IMG/VR virus record: IMGVR_UViG_3300035034_001089
Location: 1-42,623 of that record
Source of the DNA: a virus
DNA: 42,623 nucleotides
Direction: 5' to 3' (one strand)
Both the position numbers and the translations under genes were made by a program. Positions 33,413 through 41,346 of the stretch are shown piece after piece. The notes beneath the pieces were generated by a model. That model was not told the DNA's origin. It searched no databases and saw nothing but the letters and a program-made list of their open reading frames with translations. Positions within the stretch are counted from its first letter, which is position 1. Each line of letters begins with the position of its first letter.

Positions 33413-35560
33413 TTAAGGTCTTTTAGCTACGGCTTTATTAACAGAAGTCATAATCGTACTCATAATTTCTGCCTCCTCTAATTTATCAGGTAGTTTGTCA
33501 TTAAGATTAATAATCCGATCCTTAATAGCATCAGAACCAAAGCCAGCATCCACTAAAATCATTCCGAACCGATGTAGGATATTATTGCGGTTACCATCAC
33601 CGGAATTATTAATAACCCAACGCTCTAGGTTGTCCATATCGTGTTGGGTATCAAGATGTTTCTTACGGGCTTCGTTCTTGGTTGTTTTAGGAATAAACGG
33701 TAACGCGTCTAACAAATCCCCATCATCGTTGTACTCATAATACATATTATGGCTTAGCCACTTACGATTACGTTGATTGACTTGGGTATCGACAGGAAAG
33801 GGTAACCATTCACACACATTATCCATGAACTCTTTATAGTCTTTGTCGTCCATCTTTAATTCATGGCTTATGGGCATGATAATACGGAATCGGTTTTCTA
33901 AATCCGTATGGCGCTTGGTGGTGTAATACAGTGCTTTATAGTTCTTTAGTAGCATCTGTGCCGTGGTTAAATTGACGTGACCGTCTACATCGAAAACCAC
34001 TAGGTTAAACCCTGCCAAGGTCTTCTCTTTCTGGCGTATACCGTCCTTAAAATGATGATTACACCAATGAATACCATTGGCTTGGGTCATTTTGTACAGC
34101 TTATCAAAGGGAGCCGATTCGTTACGATAACCAGTAGCTATATCCGTGCTATAACTAATAGTAAGAGCAGTTAAGTCCGTTTCTTTTAGGGATTCCCCTC
34201 GTAAGAACTCAATACCCTCGTTATACATCCGTTTAATGATAATGTTGTTCTGATAGCCATAAGCAAAAGCGTGTTGCATCATTTCTTGCTTCTGGCTAAT
34301 AGAGCCTTTATAGAAAGGTAAATCCTCTATTAAATCTACCTGACTGACATTGCGACCAATATTTGCAATGTACTTGGCTAATTTAACGTGTGCTCGGTCC
34401 CGATGTAGTAACCGCTCAAAGGCTTTACCGGACTCTTCTACCAACTTAATAGCATAGTAAAGATAGTCTTCTGTGATTTCTGACAGGTTATCCACAAACG
34501 CATAAGCTCCTGCCAATTTAAGGGCTTTACCATACCGATGAGAGATTTCGGCTTTACGCATTTCCTCGTGTTCTGGTAACAGTTCCGCAAAGCGTTCACA
34601 CTCCAAACGGTACTCAATTAAGAGTAGCGTAACGTCTTTACTGACTCGCATTTTTTTATCCACATTCACTATATCGGCTAACTTCTGTAGATCAGCGGAT
34701 ATTTCCAATAAGGTGTCTTCATTGTCTACATCGGTAGTCAGGTCAAACACTTCTTGGGGGGTTAAATCGGTATATCGAGTAGTGGCACGACTGTAAGCAA
34801 ATAAACACCGTCTGGCGTAACCAGTGTCTAGCAAATCATAGAAATCGTCTTCTGTTTTACTACCATTTAATAACTTACTAGGTGTACCAAAAAGCATGAG
34901 ATTAGCAGGCGTATTGCCATGAACCTCTTCACTGCGGGTATTATCACTGGTATTTTTAACCAGTTTTGGTTTGATCTTCCCCATGTCGTATAATTCAAGA
35001 AAGGTGTCTAGTCCTTCTCTATTACCCGATAAGTTAGAGCCAATCTCATCAATAACAAGATTCATTGAACCGGAGTTTGCCATTAACAGTTTATGCCGCA
35101 TTTGCTTTATGGCCGCAGCCGTAGCGGAATCAAAGGTAAACAGTAATTCCCCTAAGCCACTAAACTCTTTGGTGACTCGTTTAATTTCATCATCTGGGTC
35201 CGTACCCTTACGATCAGCGCGTCTTACGGCTATCTTAGGTAGGTTAATTTCCGCCATTAACGGAAAAGTCCCATCTACGAACTTATCACGGAACAAGTGA
35301 ATCACCTGATCCTCAATAATATTAGTAGAGTGGCCTTTACCGGCTCCTGATGTGGCTAAGTTAATAGCGAACATATTAACGGGTAATTCCCCTCTATCGA
35401 GAGTCGCTATTTTTACTCGCATCATGGAAGCGACCAAACTAAGGTAAAAAGCTACATGAACACGAAAAAATAACGGATTAGAGCTTTGTGTTTTACGACA
35501 GATCACCTTCACTAATTTTTCTGAGGTAGGGTGATACGACATTTGTTCTACAGGTAACAT
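33413..35560 (-). CDS. ATPase-primase fusion (helicase-like N-terminus, AEP primase-like C-terminus)
   Basis: This 715-aa protein is probably the replicative primase and motor. The N-terminal half has Walker A SGAGKGHS (71-78), Walker B LVIDE (168-172) and MLFGTPSKLL (222-231) as a sensor-like segment, resembling DUF3987-type helicases. The C-terminal half has archaeo-eukaryotic primase features: FDVDG (D524 and D526, metal ligands), ALYYTTKRH (543-551) and NRFRIIMPI (556-564). In many phage fusions the primase comes first; here the ATPase does. N4 gp43 is a likely relative, from memory. AGGAGTG precedes the ATG. Confidence 0.72.
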   Translation of the reverse strand: MLPVEQMSYHPTSEKLVKVICRKTQSSNPLFFRVHVAFYLSLVASMMRVKIATLDRGELPVNMFAINLATSGAGKGHSTNIIEDQVIHLFRDKFVDGTFPLMAEINLPKIAVRRADRKGTDPDDEIKRVTKEFSGLGELLFTFDSATAAAIKQMRHKLLMANSGSMNLVIDEIGSNLSGNREGLDTFLELYDMGKIKPKLVKNTSDNTRSEEVHGNTPANLMLFGTPSKLLNGSKTEDDFYDLLDTGYARRCLFAYSRATTRYTDLTPQEVFDLTTDVDNEDTLLEISADLQKLADIVNVDKKMRVSKDVTLLLIEYRLECERFAELLPEHEEMRKAEISHRYGKALKLAGAYAFVDNLSEITEDYLYYAIKLVEESGKAFERLLHRDRAHVKLAKYIANIGRNVSQVDLIEDLPFYKGSISQKQEMMQHAFAYGYQNNIIIKRMYNEGIEFLRGESLKETDLTALTISYSTDIATGYRNESAPFDKLYKMTQANGIHWCNHHFKDGIRQKEKTLAGFNLVVFDVDGHVNLTTAQMLLKNYKALYYTTKRHTDLENRFRIIMPISHELKMDDKDYKEFMDNVCEWLPFPVDTQVNQRNRKWLSHNMYYEYNDDGDLLDALPFIPKTTKNEARKKHLDTQHDMDNLERWVINNSGDGNRNNILHRFGMILVDAGFGSDAIKDRIINLNDKLPDKLEEAEIMSTIMTSVNKAVAKRP

Positions 35561-35576
35561 AAATCACTCCTAATAA

Positions 35577-36557
35577 CTAAAGTTGAAGGGAACCATCAGC
35601 AATTAATAAGTCTTTTTGGGTACACGCTAAAAAAGCTGCACAGAACTTACAAGCAATGGCTTGACCGGGAACTTTAATCACTGTTCCCACATTGCCATCA
35701 GCTTCTAGGCGTGCATACGCATCACCGGCATTACTAAAGTTCTTAGTACTGCGGCCTATGCCTGCTGTTTCTGGTTTTTTGTAGTATTTGTAGGTATCTT
35801 CCTTACGCCATAACTCAGCATCCGTACATAATGGAATTTCCCCTTCAGGAACGTTCCTATATCGTTCATACTCGGCTAACTTACTGTTCATGTACTTTTC
35901 AGTCTCAGTAAGAGATAAGAGAGGCACAAGACGTTGTTCTACTTTCTTTTGGGGGTAATTAGGATTGGTTTTGGCATCTCTAGCTGCCCAGTCGGTAAAA
36001 AAGAACTGAATAGCCATGCTATCGGCTTTAATAATGTCAGGATTCAACCAGCGATAAATACTACCCTGTAATTGATAATCCTCATTGCCTTTTTCGTTGA
36101 CCCATTTCCAAACAGAGGTGGTCTTAAAATCTTCTAACCGTCCTTCAGCAATAAAATCGTACTTACCGGTGATTTTGTACTTACCAAACTGACGTGTTGC
36201 CCGTTGTTCCATGTAAATGGGAATACAGTCTGGAGTAAGGTTTTCTGGTTTGGGATTGATAACTATTTTGTCTACTACACTGGCTGGGTAACCCAAATCG
36301 GTTAGGGCTTGTCTGTAATTCTCTTTCCAGGCTTTTTCTATACCATCATGAATAGAAACACCTATGCGAGAAGCCACTCTTGTTTGTATATCTGTAACAG
36401 CGTCTTCTGCGGAGACTCGACTGGCGAGTACGGTTTGTCGAATGGGTTTGATTAAGCGAGTAACGGAAATAGCGGTAGAATCGTAATCGTAACTGTCCGT
36501 TGCTAAAAAGACGGCAACGGATAAGGGTATTTGAGAGGTATTGAGATATTTTTTCAT
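35577..36557 (-). CDS. Cas4/RecB-like PD-(D/E)XK nuclease with Cys cluster
   Basis: This 326-aa nuclease has H70 (SIHDGIEKAW), a GKYDF motif (D134), the D/E-x-K core EDFKTT (D143, K145) and motif YQLQGSIYRW (161-170). The C-terminal C303-x2-C306-x5-C312 plus C244 is the ligand pattern of iron-sulfur nucleases such as Cas4 and AddB. It likely trims DNA ends to feed recombination or processes replication intermediates. N4 gp44 may be the counterpart. It starts 16 bases upstream of the ATPase-primase gene and is probably co-transcribed. Confidence 0.75.
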   Translation of the reverse strand: MKKYLNTSQIPLSVAVFLATDSYDYDSTAISVTRLIKPIRQTVLASRVSAEDAVTDIQTRVASRIGVSIHDGIEKAWKENYRQALTDLGYPASVVDKIVINPKPENLTPDCIPIYMEQRATRQFGKYKITGKYDFIAEGRLEDFKTTSVWKWVNEKGNEDYQLQGSIYRWLNPDIIKADSMAIQFFFTDWAARDAKTNPNYPQKKVEQRLVPLLSLTETEKYMNSKLAEYERYRNVPEGEIPLCTDAELWRKEDTYKYYKKPETAGIGRSTKNFSNAGDAYARLEADGNVGTVIKVPGQAIACKFCAAFLACTQKDLLIADGSLQL

Positions 36558-36756
36558 AGTAGTGAGCCTTTTCTAGTTATATCTAAGTAAAACGGTCTGA
36601 TATCCTTGACCATATTCACCCAGAGCACGAAGGTGCTCGTGGCGTTGTCCTGTGATACTGATTAAAAACACAGACAAACCTAGCTGATTAGGCTGACTTA
36701 AAGTTTCTAGGGGTTAATATAGTTAAGCAGAAAACCGCTTATTATGTGAATAAATC
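36558..36756. other. Non-coding gap with a hairpin
   Basis: No gene is seen in these 199 bases. A 6-bp hairpin is at 36623-36638, and a short run TCGTGGCGT near 36637-36645 is repeated near 37630-37638 in the large non-coding region. Neither a good promoter nor a terminator was found. Confidence 0.4.
36623..36638. other. Small GAAG-loop hairpin
   Basis: GAGCAC (36623-36628) pairs with GTGCTC (36633-36638) around GAAG. It lies between the initiator and nuclease genes, about 65 bp upstream of the nuclease start, and may be a promoter hairpin or an mRNA structure. Confidence 0.35.
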
Positions 36757-37275
36757 TCAGGTACTGGTTTGTTTTTGAATAACCGTGGTGAAGGCAACTC
36801 TATCCCCGTTAAAACAGAAGTCAGGGTTAATAAAATACCTTCCTGGCCTTAATGTTTTGGCAATAATGCCGGACTCCTCTAATTCCAGTAATCCCCGTTT
36901 AAAGGTGGCTAAACTGAACTGTTTTACACTTAGATTGTCTTTGTGATCCTCCCTAAATTCTGTAAAAGTTAGGTTATCCAAATCGAGTTGATCTGATCCA
37001 ATTGCCTTGTTTTGTACTCCCCATAACAGGGTATTTAGTGTCTTAACTCCAGCCGACTTAAGATTAAAAGTTAAGGCGATGTTTTTAGTGAATAATTTCA
37101 CAAATTGGTCATTGTCCACTTTCTTATAGGTTACTACGTGGGTTCCATGAACTTCTCCAGTTGTTTGATTGATTAATATGTTGTTTTCTCCCCCTAAACG
37201 GGATAAACGAACCTGTTTACCCTTTAGTGGAATTAACATGTTATGGATAAATGGATTCTCTTTATGGCGTGTCAT
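36757..37275 (-). CDS. RepL-like replication initiator (winged helix)
   Basis: This 172-aa protein has the layout of plasmid RepL-type initiators. It runs from an N-terminal TGEVHGTHVV strand, through DNDQFVKLFTKNIALTF and TLLWGVQNKAIG, to a winged-helix DNA-binding part with SVKQFSLATFKRGLLELEES, and ends with the family's characteristic GRYFINPDFCFNGDRVAF. It should bind an origin and start replication, or act as a repressor of similar fold. It is first in the leftward block, has its own promoter (37328-37356), and faces a 700-bp structured non-coding region with near-consensus DnaA boxes. A TAGG ribosome binding site precedes the ATG. Confidence 0.65.
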   Translation of the reverse strand: MTRHKENPFIHNMLIPLKGKQVRLSRLGGENNILINQTTGEVHGTHVVTYKKVDNDQFVKLFTKNIALTFNLKSAGVKTLNTLLWGVQNKAIGSDQLDLDNLTFTEFREDHKDNLSVKQFSLATFKRGLLELEESGIIAKTLRPGRYFINPDFCFNGDRVAFTTVIQKQTST

Positions 37276-37327
37276 ATTTACCTACTTATTTGAGCTATTG
37301 CAGTCCAAATTAAAAACTGTATGAGTC

Positions 37328-37356
37328 AATATAGCCTATGTTTATAACCCTTGCAA
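37328..37356 (-). promoter_or_regulatory. Leftward sigma70-like promoter for the initiator gene
   Basis: On the minus strand, -35 TTGCAA (37356-37351) and -10 TATATT (37333-37328) are 17 bp apart, placing the start near 37321 and leaving a leader of about 46 bases. The sequence TTGCAAGGG is repeated in inverted orientation at 37441-37449. Confidence 0.6.
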
Positions 37357-37398
37357 GATCATTTTTAGCTTTATTTTGATACGCACAGGTACTAGTTA

Positions 37399-37415
37399 GG
37401 GTACTCCCAGTACCC
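37399..37415. promoter_or_regulatory. Perfect 7-bp, 3-nt-loop hairpin (candidate vRNAP promoter)
   Basis: GGGTACT (37399-37405) pairs with AGTACCC (37409-37415) around CCC. N4 vRNAP recognises template-strand hairpins with a 5-7-bp stem and 3-nt loop with a central purine. Here the minus strand has GGG in the loop, so rightward transcription would be predicted. This is inference from shape only. Confidence 0.35.
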
Positions 37416-37542
37416 GGACATGGTGTATACCCCCTCCTATTTGCAAGGGCTAGAGCAGATCCCCTTCTTAACTCTTCTATAACACCCCTAGGCTGGTTTT
37501 CCGATACACCTTTACAGGTTATACATTAATCAACCTCTTTGA

Positions 37543-37603
37543 CAGGTACCCAAAGCCCGTAGGGGCTTCAGAATTGAAGCCAACACACAAAAGTCAGGTA
37601 CCC
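37543..37603. repeat. Iteron-like CAGGTACCC direct repeats
   Basis: CAGGTACCC occurs at 37543-37551 and 37595-37603, with a shorter CAGGTAC at 37386-37392 and another at 36758-36764 at the 3' end of the initiator gene. All are close to a RepL-like gene. The copies are few and their spacing is irregular, so iteron function is only suggested. Between the two main copies lies an 18-base hairpin (37564-37581). Confidence 0.35.
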
Positions 37604-37722
37604 GGTGGGTAGGTTAGGGTTAGGTAGTGTTCGTGGCGTCTATCCCCTCTAATATCGCTCCAGCGACCGTTGACTGTCACGAGTGTGGACGACTGGCGCG
37701 AAGCGACACGTCGGCCAAACAC

Positions 37723-37735
37723 GCCTGTGTCAGGC
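37723..37735. promoter_or_regulatory. Perfect 5-bp, 3-nt-loop hairpin (candidate vRNAP promoter)
   Basis: GCCTG pairs with CAGGC around TGT, with a central G on the plus strand. If the plus strand is template, transcription would go leftward toward the initiator gene. It sits in the GC-rich patch. Confidence 0.3.
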
Positions 37736-37791
37736 AGCGGGCGCGGGTAAGAGAGAATAAGTTAAAAAGTCTTTTTCTTCTTATCTTCTTA

Positions 37792-37871
37792 GACTTATCC
37801 CCATCACATCCGCACCTTCAAGGTGTGCCGCTGCGCGGCAACCTCTTGATACTACCGTGTGGGGATAAGTC
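37792..37871. other. Inverted DnaA-box-like arms enclosing two hairpins (origin candidate)
   Basis: GACTTATCCCCA (37792-37803) and TGGGGATAAGTC (37860-37871) are a perfect 12-bp inverted repeat. Each arm includes TTATCCCCA, one base from the DnaA box TTATCCACA. The 56 bases between hold two 3-nt-loop hairpins: CACCT/AGGTG around TCA (37813-37825) and TGCCGC/GCGGCA around TGC (37826-37840). The whole could fold as a branched structure. It may be an origin, a structured RNA or a paired vRNAP promoter. Confidence 0.5.
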
Positions 37872-37981
37872 CTAGTTAGTGTGGGTTAGTAAGGGATTAG
37901 TAATAAGAATCTCTGCAGTTTAGTGAATAAAAAGCTATAGTTATTAACGTAGTTAACTTTTAGTTTGAGAGGCAGATAGTA

Positions 37982-40504
37982 ATGGCGGAATGGGTATGCG
38001 GTACCGGTGATTGGACGGGTCCAGCACCGGGTGATCCTAACTTTGATATTATTTTGTCAGCTTCGGGGAGTTTTGGTGGGATTACGGTGAGTTGGACCTA
38101 TCCGGCTACTAATCCCCATGCAGTAGCCCATGTTGTGCTTTTCCGTAGTACGGACATCAATGATCTGACTCCAATTGAACTCATAAAGGTTAATAGTAAT
38201 TATTATTTCGATAGAACAGATGTATTAGTGAATACTACCTTTTTCTATTGGGCAAGAGTGGTTTCTATTAATGGTACGGTAGGGGATTTATACGGGCCGG
38301 TTTCTGCCGTAGCTAGACCAACTATTTCCGATATGGTTGATCTGTTATCCAATAAAATCGAAAACAGTTGGTTGGCTAACTCCCTTAATACTACCTTGTC
38401 CAAGATTGAAATTAATAAGTTGGGCATAGATCAGGAACTAATAGACCGAGCGGCTTCTGATGCTGGTTTGGCTGTGTCGATCAATCAAATATCCGCACAA
38501 TCTGATGCTACCTTAGCCCTTATTCAGAGTGAACAAATCTTACGGGCTGATGGAGATCAAGCGTCAATTGATGCCGTTGATACCTTGTATGTGCAAGTTG
38601 ATGATAATACGTCGGCTATACAGGTACTTCAAAATGCCACTGTTGATGGTGATGGAGCCTTTGCTGAACGAGTTACTACAGTTCAAGTCGATTTTGACGG
38701 AACACTGTCTACTGTACAGGATCGAATGGTAGCTGCTATAGGTAATGCAGCAATAGCAGATGATAAAGCAGTAACGGCACAAGGAACTGCTAATTCAGCA
38801 GATACTAAGGCAGATACTGCATTAAGTAATGCAGGTACGGCACAGAATGCTGCGAATACAGCTCAGGCTAGTGCTGACAATATCCATAATGCTTTGGTTA
38901 ATCCTGCTTATGCAAACCGTACTTTTAAACTAGATGTTAACGGTTATGTAACTGGTTTTGGTTTATATAATAACGGTGCTGCGGGTATTGCCATTTTTGA
39001 TGTTGATACGTTTGCTGTAGGTAACCCAGGAGTTTCAGTAGACGATCAATACCCCTTTATGATTAGTGGAGGTAAGGTTTACATAAAATCAGCCTACATT
39101 TCTAATTTGGATGCTGATGTTATTACTACTGGGGAGTTTATAGGGCGTACCATCAAGACAGCGGAGTCTGGTTGGCGAGTTGAAATAGATACAGGCGGTA
39201 TAAAATACTGGAACGGAACAACAACTAATTTTAGTTTAGACGGTTTCGGTAATGCAACGTTTAAAGGGAATATTGATGCTGCAATAATAAATGGTTCAAC
39301 AATACAAAGTGGAACTTTTAGAACAAACAGCGGAGGTGGAAGAAGGGTATCAATAGAATCAACAACTAACGATATTAAAGTTTATAATTCCTCCGGCGCT
39401 ATTGTTACAACAATGGGAGATTCAGGTTCTAGTTCATACGCATCTTTTGGATCACAGCATCAAATTACCTTTGGAATTACAGCGTCTGGAACTGATACTG
39501 GTGTATATGGAGTATCAACTTCTGGAAGCGGTATTGGCGATGCTGGCGGTTACGGATTATGTTACGGTGCTGCTCCGGGTGTGGTTGGCTCCTCCGGCTC
39601 GCTTTATGGCGTTTACGGAACTGGACCGACTGGAGTATACGGCAATGGTACAACCTATGGCGTTTATGCTCAAGGCGGTTCCTATGGCGTTTACGCAAGT
39701 TCAACAAGTGGGCTTGGTCTTTATGCAGTCTCCTCTTCCAATACGGCAATACAAGGCGTTGGTAGTGCAAACGGGGGAACCTCAGTAGGGGGTTCCACGG
39801 TTCAAACAAATACAGCATCAAGAGGACTCTATGGATACTCAGCATACGGTAGGGGCGTTCAGGGCAACGGTGGAGCTTGGGATTTTTACGCTGGTTCATC
39901 AGGAACTTATGGGCCATTCACTGGCGGCCATGAAGGTCTAATGGAAAAGTCTTTTACAGACATTGAACCCGGAGACATTGTTGTTGATGGAATTTTAATT
40001 TCGACAAGGGGAATTTGCGATGCAATTTTTACAAGTAAAATTTCCACAAAACTTAATAAAAAAGCGGTTGGCGTATTTGCAAGAAGGTCGATAATTGAGG
40101 AGGTTTTTGATGATGGTTCTGTTAAGGGGCCAAAAAAGAATAGGGTTAAAGTCAAAAACAAAAACAAAAACAATGAATTAAAGAGGTCGATGTCAGAATT
40201 CAGGATTTCATCTTTAAAGGAAACAGAGGAAGAGGAATTTGAATTAATTTTAGATAAATACGACTCAATTTCTTTTCAATCAATAGGTGAAGGTCTTATT
40301 AATGTTTGCGACTACAATGGAAACTTTCAGGATGGCGATTTAATATCGACTTGTCCAGTTCCCGGCAAAGGCGCAAGGCAGTCAGATAACATAGTTAGAT
40401 CATACACAGTAGCTCAAATAAGACTAGGCGAGGATCAAGTCTTGGACTGGGCGCAAGAGCCTAATACAACAAAGCTAGTTCCTTGCTTTTATCTATGTGG
40501 ATAA
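37982..40504 (+). CDS. Tail fibre / receptor-binding protein
   Basis: This 840-aa protein starts with a fibronectin-III-like domain (ITVSWTYPATNPHAVAHVVL, near residues 34-53) as in phage central tail proteins. Residues 110-310 are Ala/Asp/Thr-rich coiled coil (NAAIADDKAVTAQGTANSAD). Attachment strands follow (TTGEFIGRTIKTAESGWRVE), then a repetitive shaft with about ten GVYG/GLYG-type units (510-640). The C-terminal head from about 645 includes GHEGLMEKSF and GDIVVDGILIS, seen in fibres with cleavable or chaperone-like tips. Codon use changes near 39250 (more AGG/AGA/GGA codons), suggesting a swapped distal module. GAGAGG precedes the ATG. Confidence 0.8.
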   Translation: MAEWVCGTGDWTGPAPGDPNFDIILSASGSFGGITVSWTYPATNPHAVAHVVLFRSTDINDLTPIELIKVNSNYYFDRTDVLVNTTFFYWARVVSINGTVGDLYGPVSAVARPTISDMVDLLSNKIENSWLANSLNTTLSKIEINKLGIDQELIDRAASDAGLAVSINQISAQSDATLALIQSEQILRADGDQASIDAVDTLYVQVDDNTSAIQVLQNATVDGDGAFAERVTTVQVDFDGTLSTVQDRMVAAIGNAAIADDKAVTAQGTANSADTKADTALSNAGTAQNAANTAQASADNIHNALVNPAYANRTFKLDVNGYVTGFGLYNNGAAGIAIFDVDTFAVGNPGVSVDDQYPFMISGGKVYIKSAYISNLDADVITTGEFIGRTIKTAESGWRVEIDTGGIKYWNGTTTNFSLDGFGNATFKGNIDAAIINGSTIQSGTFRTNSGGGRRVSIESTTNDIKVYNSSGAIVTTMGDSGSSSYASFGSQHQITFGITASGTDTGVYGVSTSGSGIGDAGGYGLCYGAAPGVVGSSGSLYGVYGTGPTGVYGNGTTYGVYAQGGSYGVYASSTSGLGLYAVSSSNTAIQGVGSANGGTSVGGSTVQTNTASRGLYGYSAYGRGVQGNGGAWDFYAGSSGTYGPFTGGHEGLMEKSFTDIEPGDIVVDGILISTRGICDAIFTSKISTKLNKKAVGVFARRSIIEEVFDDGSVKGPKKNRVKVKNKNKNNELKRSMSEFRISSLKETEEEEFELILDKYDSISFQSIGEGLINVCDYNGNFQDGDLISTCPVPGKGARQSDNIVRSYTVAQIRLGEDQVLDWAQEPNTTKLVPCFYLCG

Positions 40505-40515
40505 GGTGAAATAAA

Positions 40516-40566
40516 ATGGCAGATTTTGCTGCTGTTAGTATCCGATTTATTATTAATAACTTATAA
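40516..40566 (+). CDS. Sixteen-codon ORF with a strong ribosome binding site
   Basis: ATG 40516, with AAGGTGA eight bases upstream, opens a frame of 16 codons ending at TAA 40564 (MADFAAVSIRFIINNL). It fills the gap between the fibre gene and the next gene. It may be a remnant of a longer tail gene, a leader peptide, or chance. Confidence 0.25.
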   Translation: MADFAAVSIRFIINNL

Positions 40567-40575
40567 GGTTGTATT

Positions 40576-40899
40576 ATGCGTATTACTGTTCGTGAATTAT
40601 TGAGTTCCATTGAGCCTGTTCGTCAACTGTCAGACAAGTCGGTATCTTTTGCTTGTGCCATCAAACTGTCCCAGACTTTGGAGGTTTGTGAGCAGTTATT
40701 ACAAGAAATTCAAACAGTTGAAGCCCAAATACGAGAACAACTCAAAGAAGCGGAACCGGCTAAATTGGTTGAAGCTCTTAATACTTTCTTGGATGAAACC
40801 AAGATTATTGATTTACTGCCTATTAAAGCAGACGAATTAGACGGTATTAAAATTACTGCCAAGTCTGTGAGTTCCTTGCGTTGGTTGGTAATTGCTTAA
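40576..40899 (+). CDS. Helical tail-region protein (DUF1617-like)
   Basis: This 107-aa protein has an N-terminal helix, a coiled-coil middle (LEVCEQLLQEIQTVEAQIRE) and a C-terminal segment with IDLLPIKADELDGIKITA, an arrangement found in small phage tail-region proteins of the DUF1617 type. Function is unknown. AAGG precedes the ATG. It lies between a fibre and a small tail protein and may be a fibre-assembly factor. Confidence 0.5.
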   Translation: MRITVRELLSSIEPVRQLSDKSVSFACAIKLSQTLEVCEQLLQEIQTVEAQIREQLKEAEPAKLVEALNTFLDETKIIDLLPIKADELDGIKITAKSVSSLRWLVIA

Positions 40900-40980
40900 T
40901 TATCTCAACAATTCCTTAGATTTTTGATTATTATCGGGGTTTATAGTCAACCCCCTGATTATTACTGAATAGGTGACAAG
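40900..40980. other. Short gap with a 6-bp hairpin
   Basis: GGGGTT (40936-40941) pairs with AACCCC (40949-40954) around a 7-nt loop. There is no T-run, so I do not call a terminator. TGATTATTA sequences flank it on both sides. Confidence 0.35.
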
Positions 40981-41346
40981 ATGGCTCTTAATGCTGCCGC
41001 TAAGAATTTAATGTTAACTGCACTGGCTTCAACCGGTGCTGTTTATGCGTCCTACCATACGGCAGAACCTAATGCTGCTGGTTCTAATGAAGTAGCCGGA
41101 GGTTCCCCTGCTTATGCCCGTAAAGCACTGAGTTGGGCCGCTGCTGATGCCGGTGCTATAGATTTAAGTACTGCTGCCTTATTTGATATACCTGCCGGTA
41201 CCACAGTAACCCATGTAGGTTACTGGTCTGCTGTAACGGCTGGTGTTTTCTATGGTTGGAACGCAGTAACGGCTGAAACCTTCGCTTCTCAGGGTCAAAG
41301 TTCATTAACGGCTTCTGCTATTGATTTGAACGCTACGGCGGCTTAA
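40981..41346 (+). CDS. Small tail fibre-like protein
   Basis: This 121-aa protein has a widespread phage tail pattern: YASYHTAEPNAAGSNEVAGG, SPAYARKALSW, FDIPAGTTVTHVGYW and VFYGWNAVTAE. These small beta-rich proteins accompany tail fibres, with unknown exact role. It is Ala/Thr-rich. AGGTGA lies before the ATG. Confidence 0.65.
   Translation: MALNAAAKNLMLTALASTGAVYASYHTAEPNAAGSNEVAGGSPAYARKALSWAAADAGAIDLSTAALFDIPAGTTVTHVGYWSAVTAGVFYGWNAVTAETFASQGQSSLTASAIDLNATAA

Larger units (their letters stand above)
37276..37981. other. Structured non-coding region, candidate replication origin and early promoter hub
   Basis: These 706 bases separate the leftward replication genes from the rightward tail genes. 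I see no supported gene. They contain a promoter for the initiator gene, CAGGTAC repeats (37386, 37543, 37595), several hairpins with 3-nt loops, a G-rich telomere-like tract (37604-37624), a GC-rich patch (37630-37750), a pyrimidine run (37770-37790), and a perfect 12-bp inverted repeat with DnaA-box-like cores. This density of structure beside a RepL-like gene is what an origin looks like. Confidence 0.5.

Noticed and set aside
35577-36557. True Cas4 of a CRISPR system
   Set aside because: No other cas genes or repeat arrays are present, and the location in a phage replication block supports a phage recombination nuclease.
37543-37603. CRISPR-like repeat-spacer array
   Set aside because: There are only two or three 7-9-bp repeats at irregular spacing and no cas genes other than a phage-type Cas4-like nuclease.
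37627-37875. 82-codon rightward ORF in the large non-coding region
   Set aside because: It has no ribosome binding site, an abrupt composition unlike genes here, low-complexity translation, and it overlaps the inverted repeat and hairpins.
39477-39917. 146-codon leftward ORF rich in Arg and His
   Set aside because: It is an antisense artefact of the repetitive GVYG shaft of the tail fibre.
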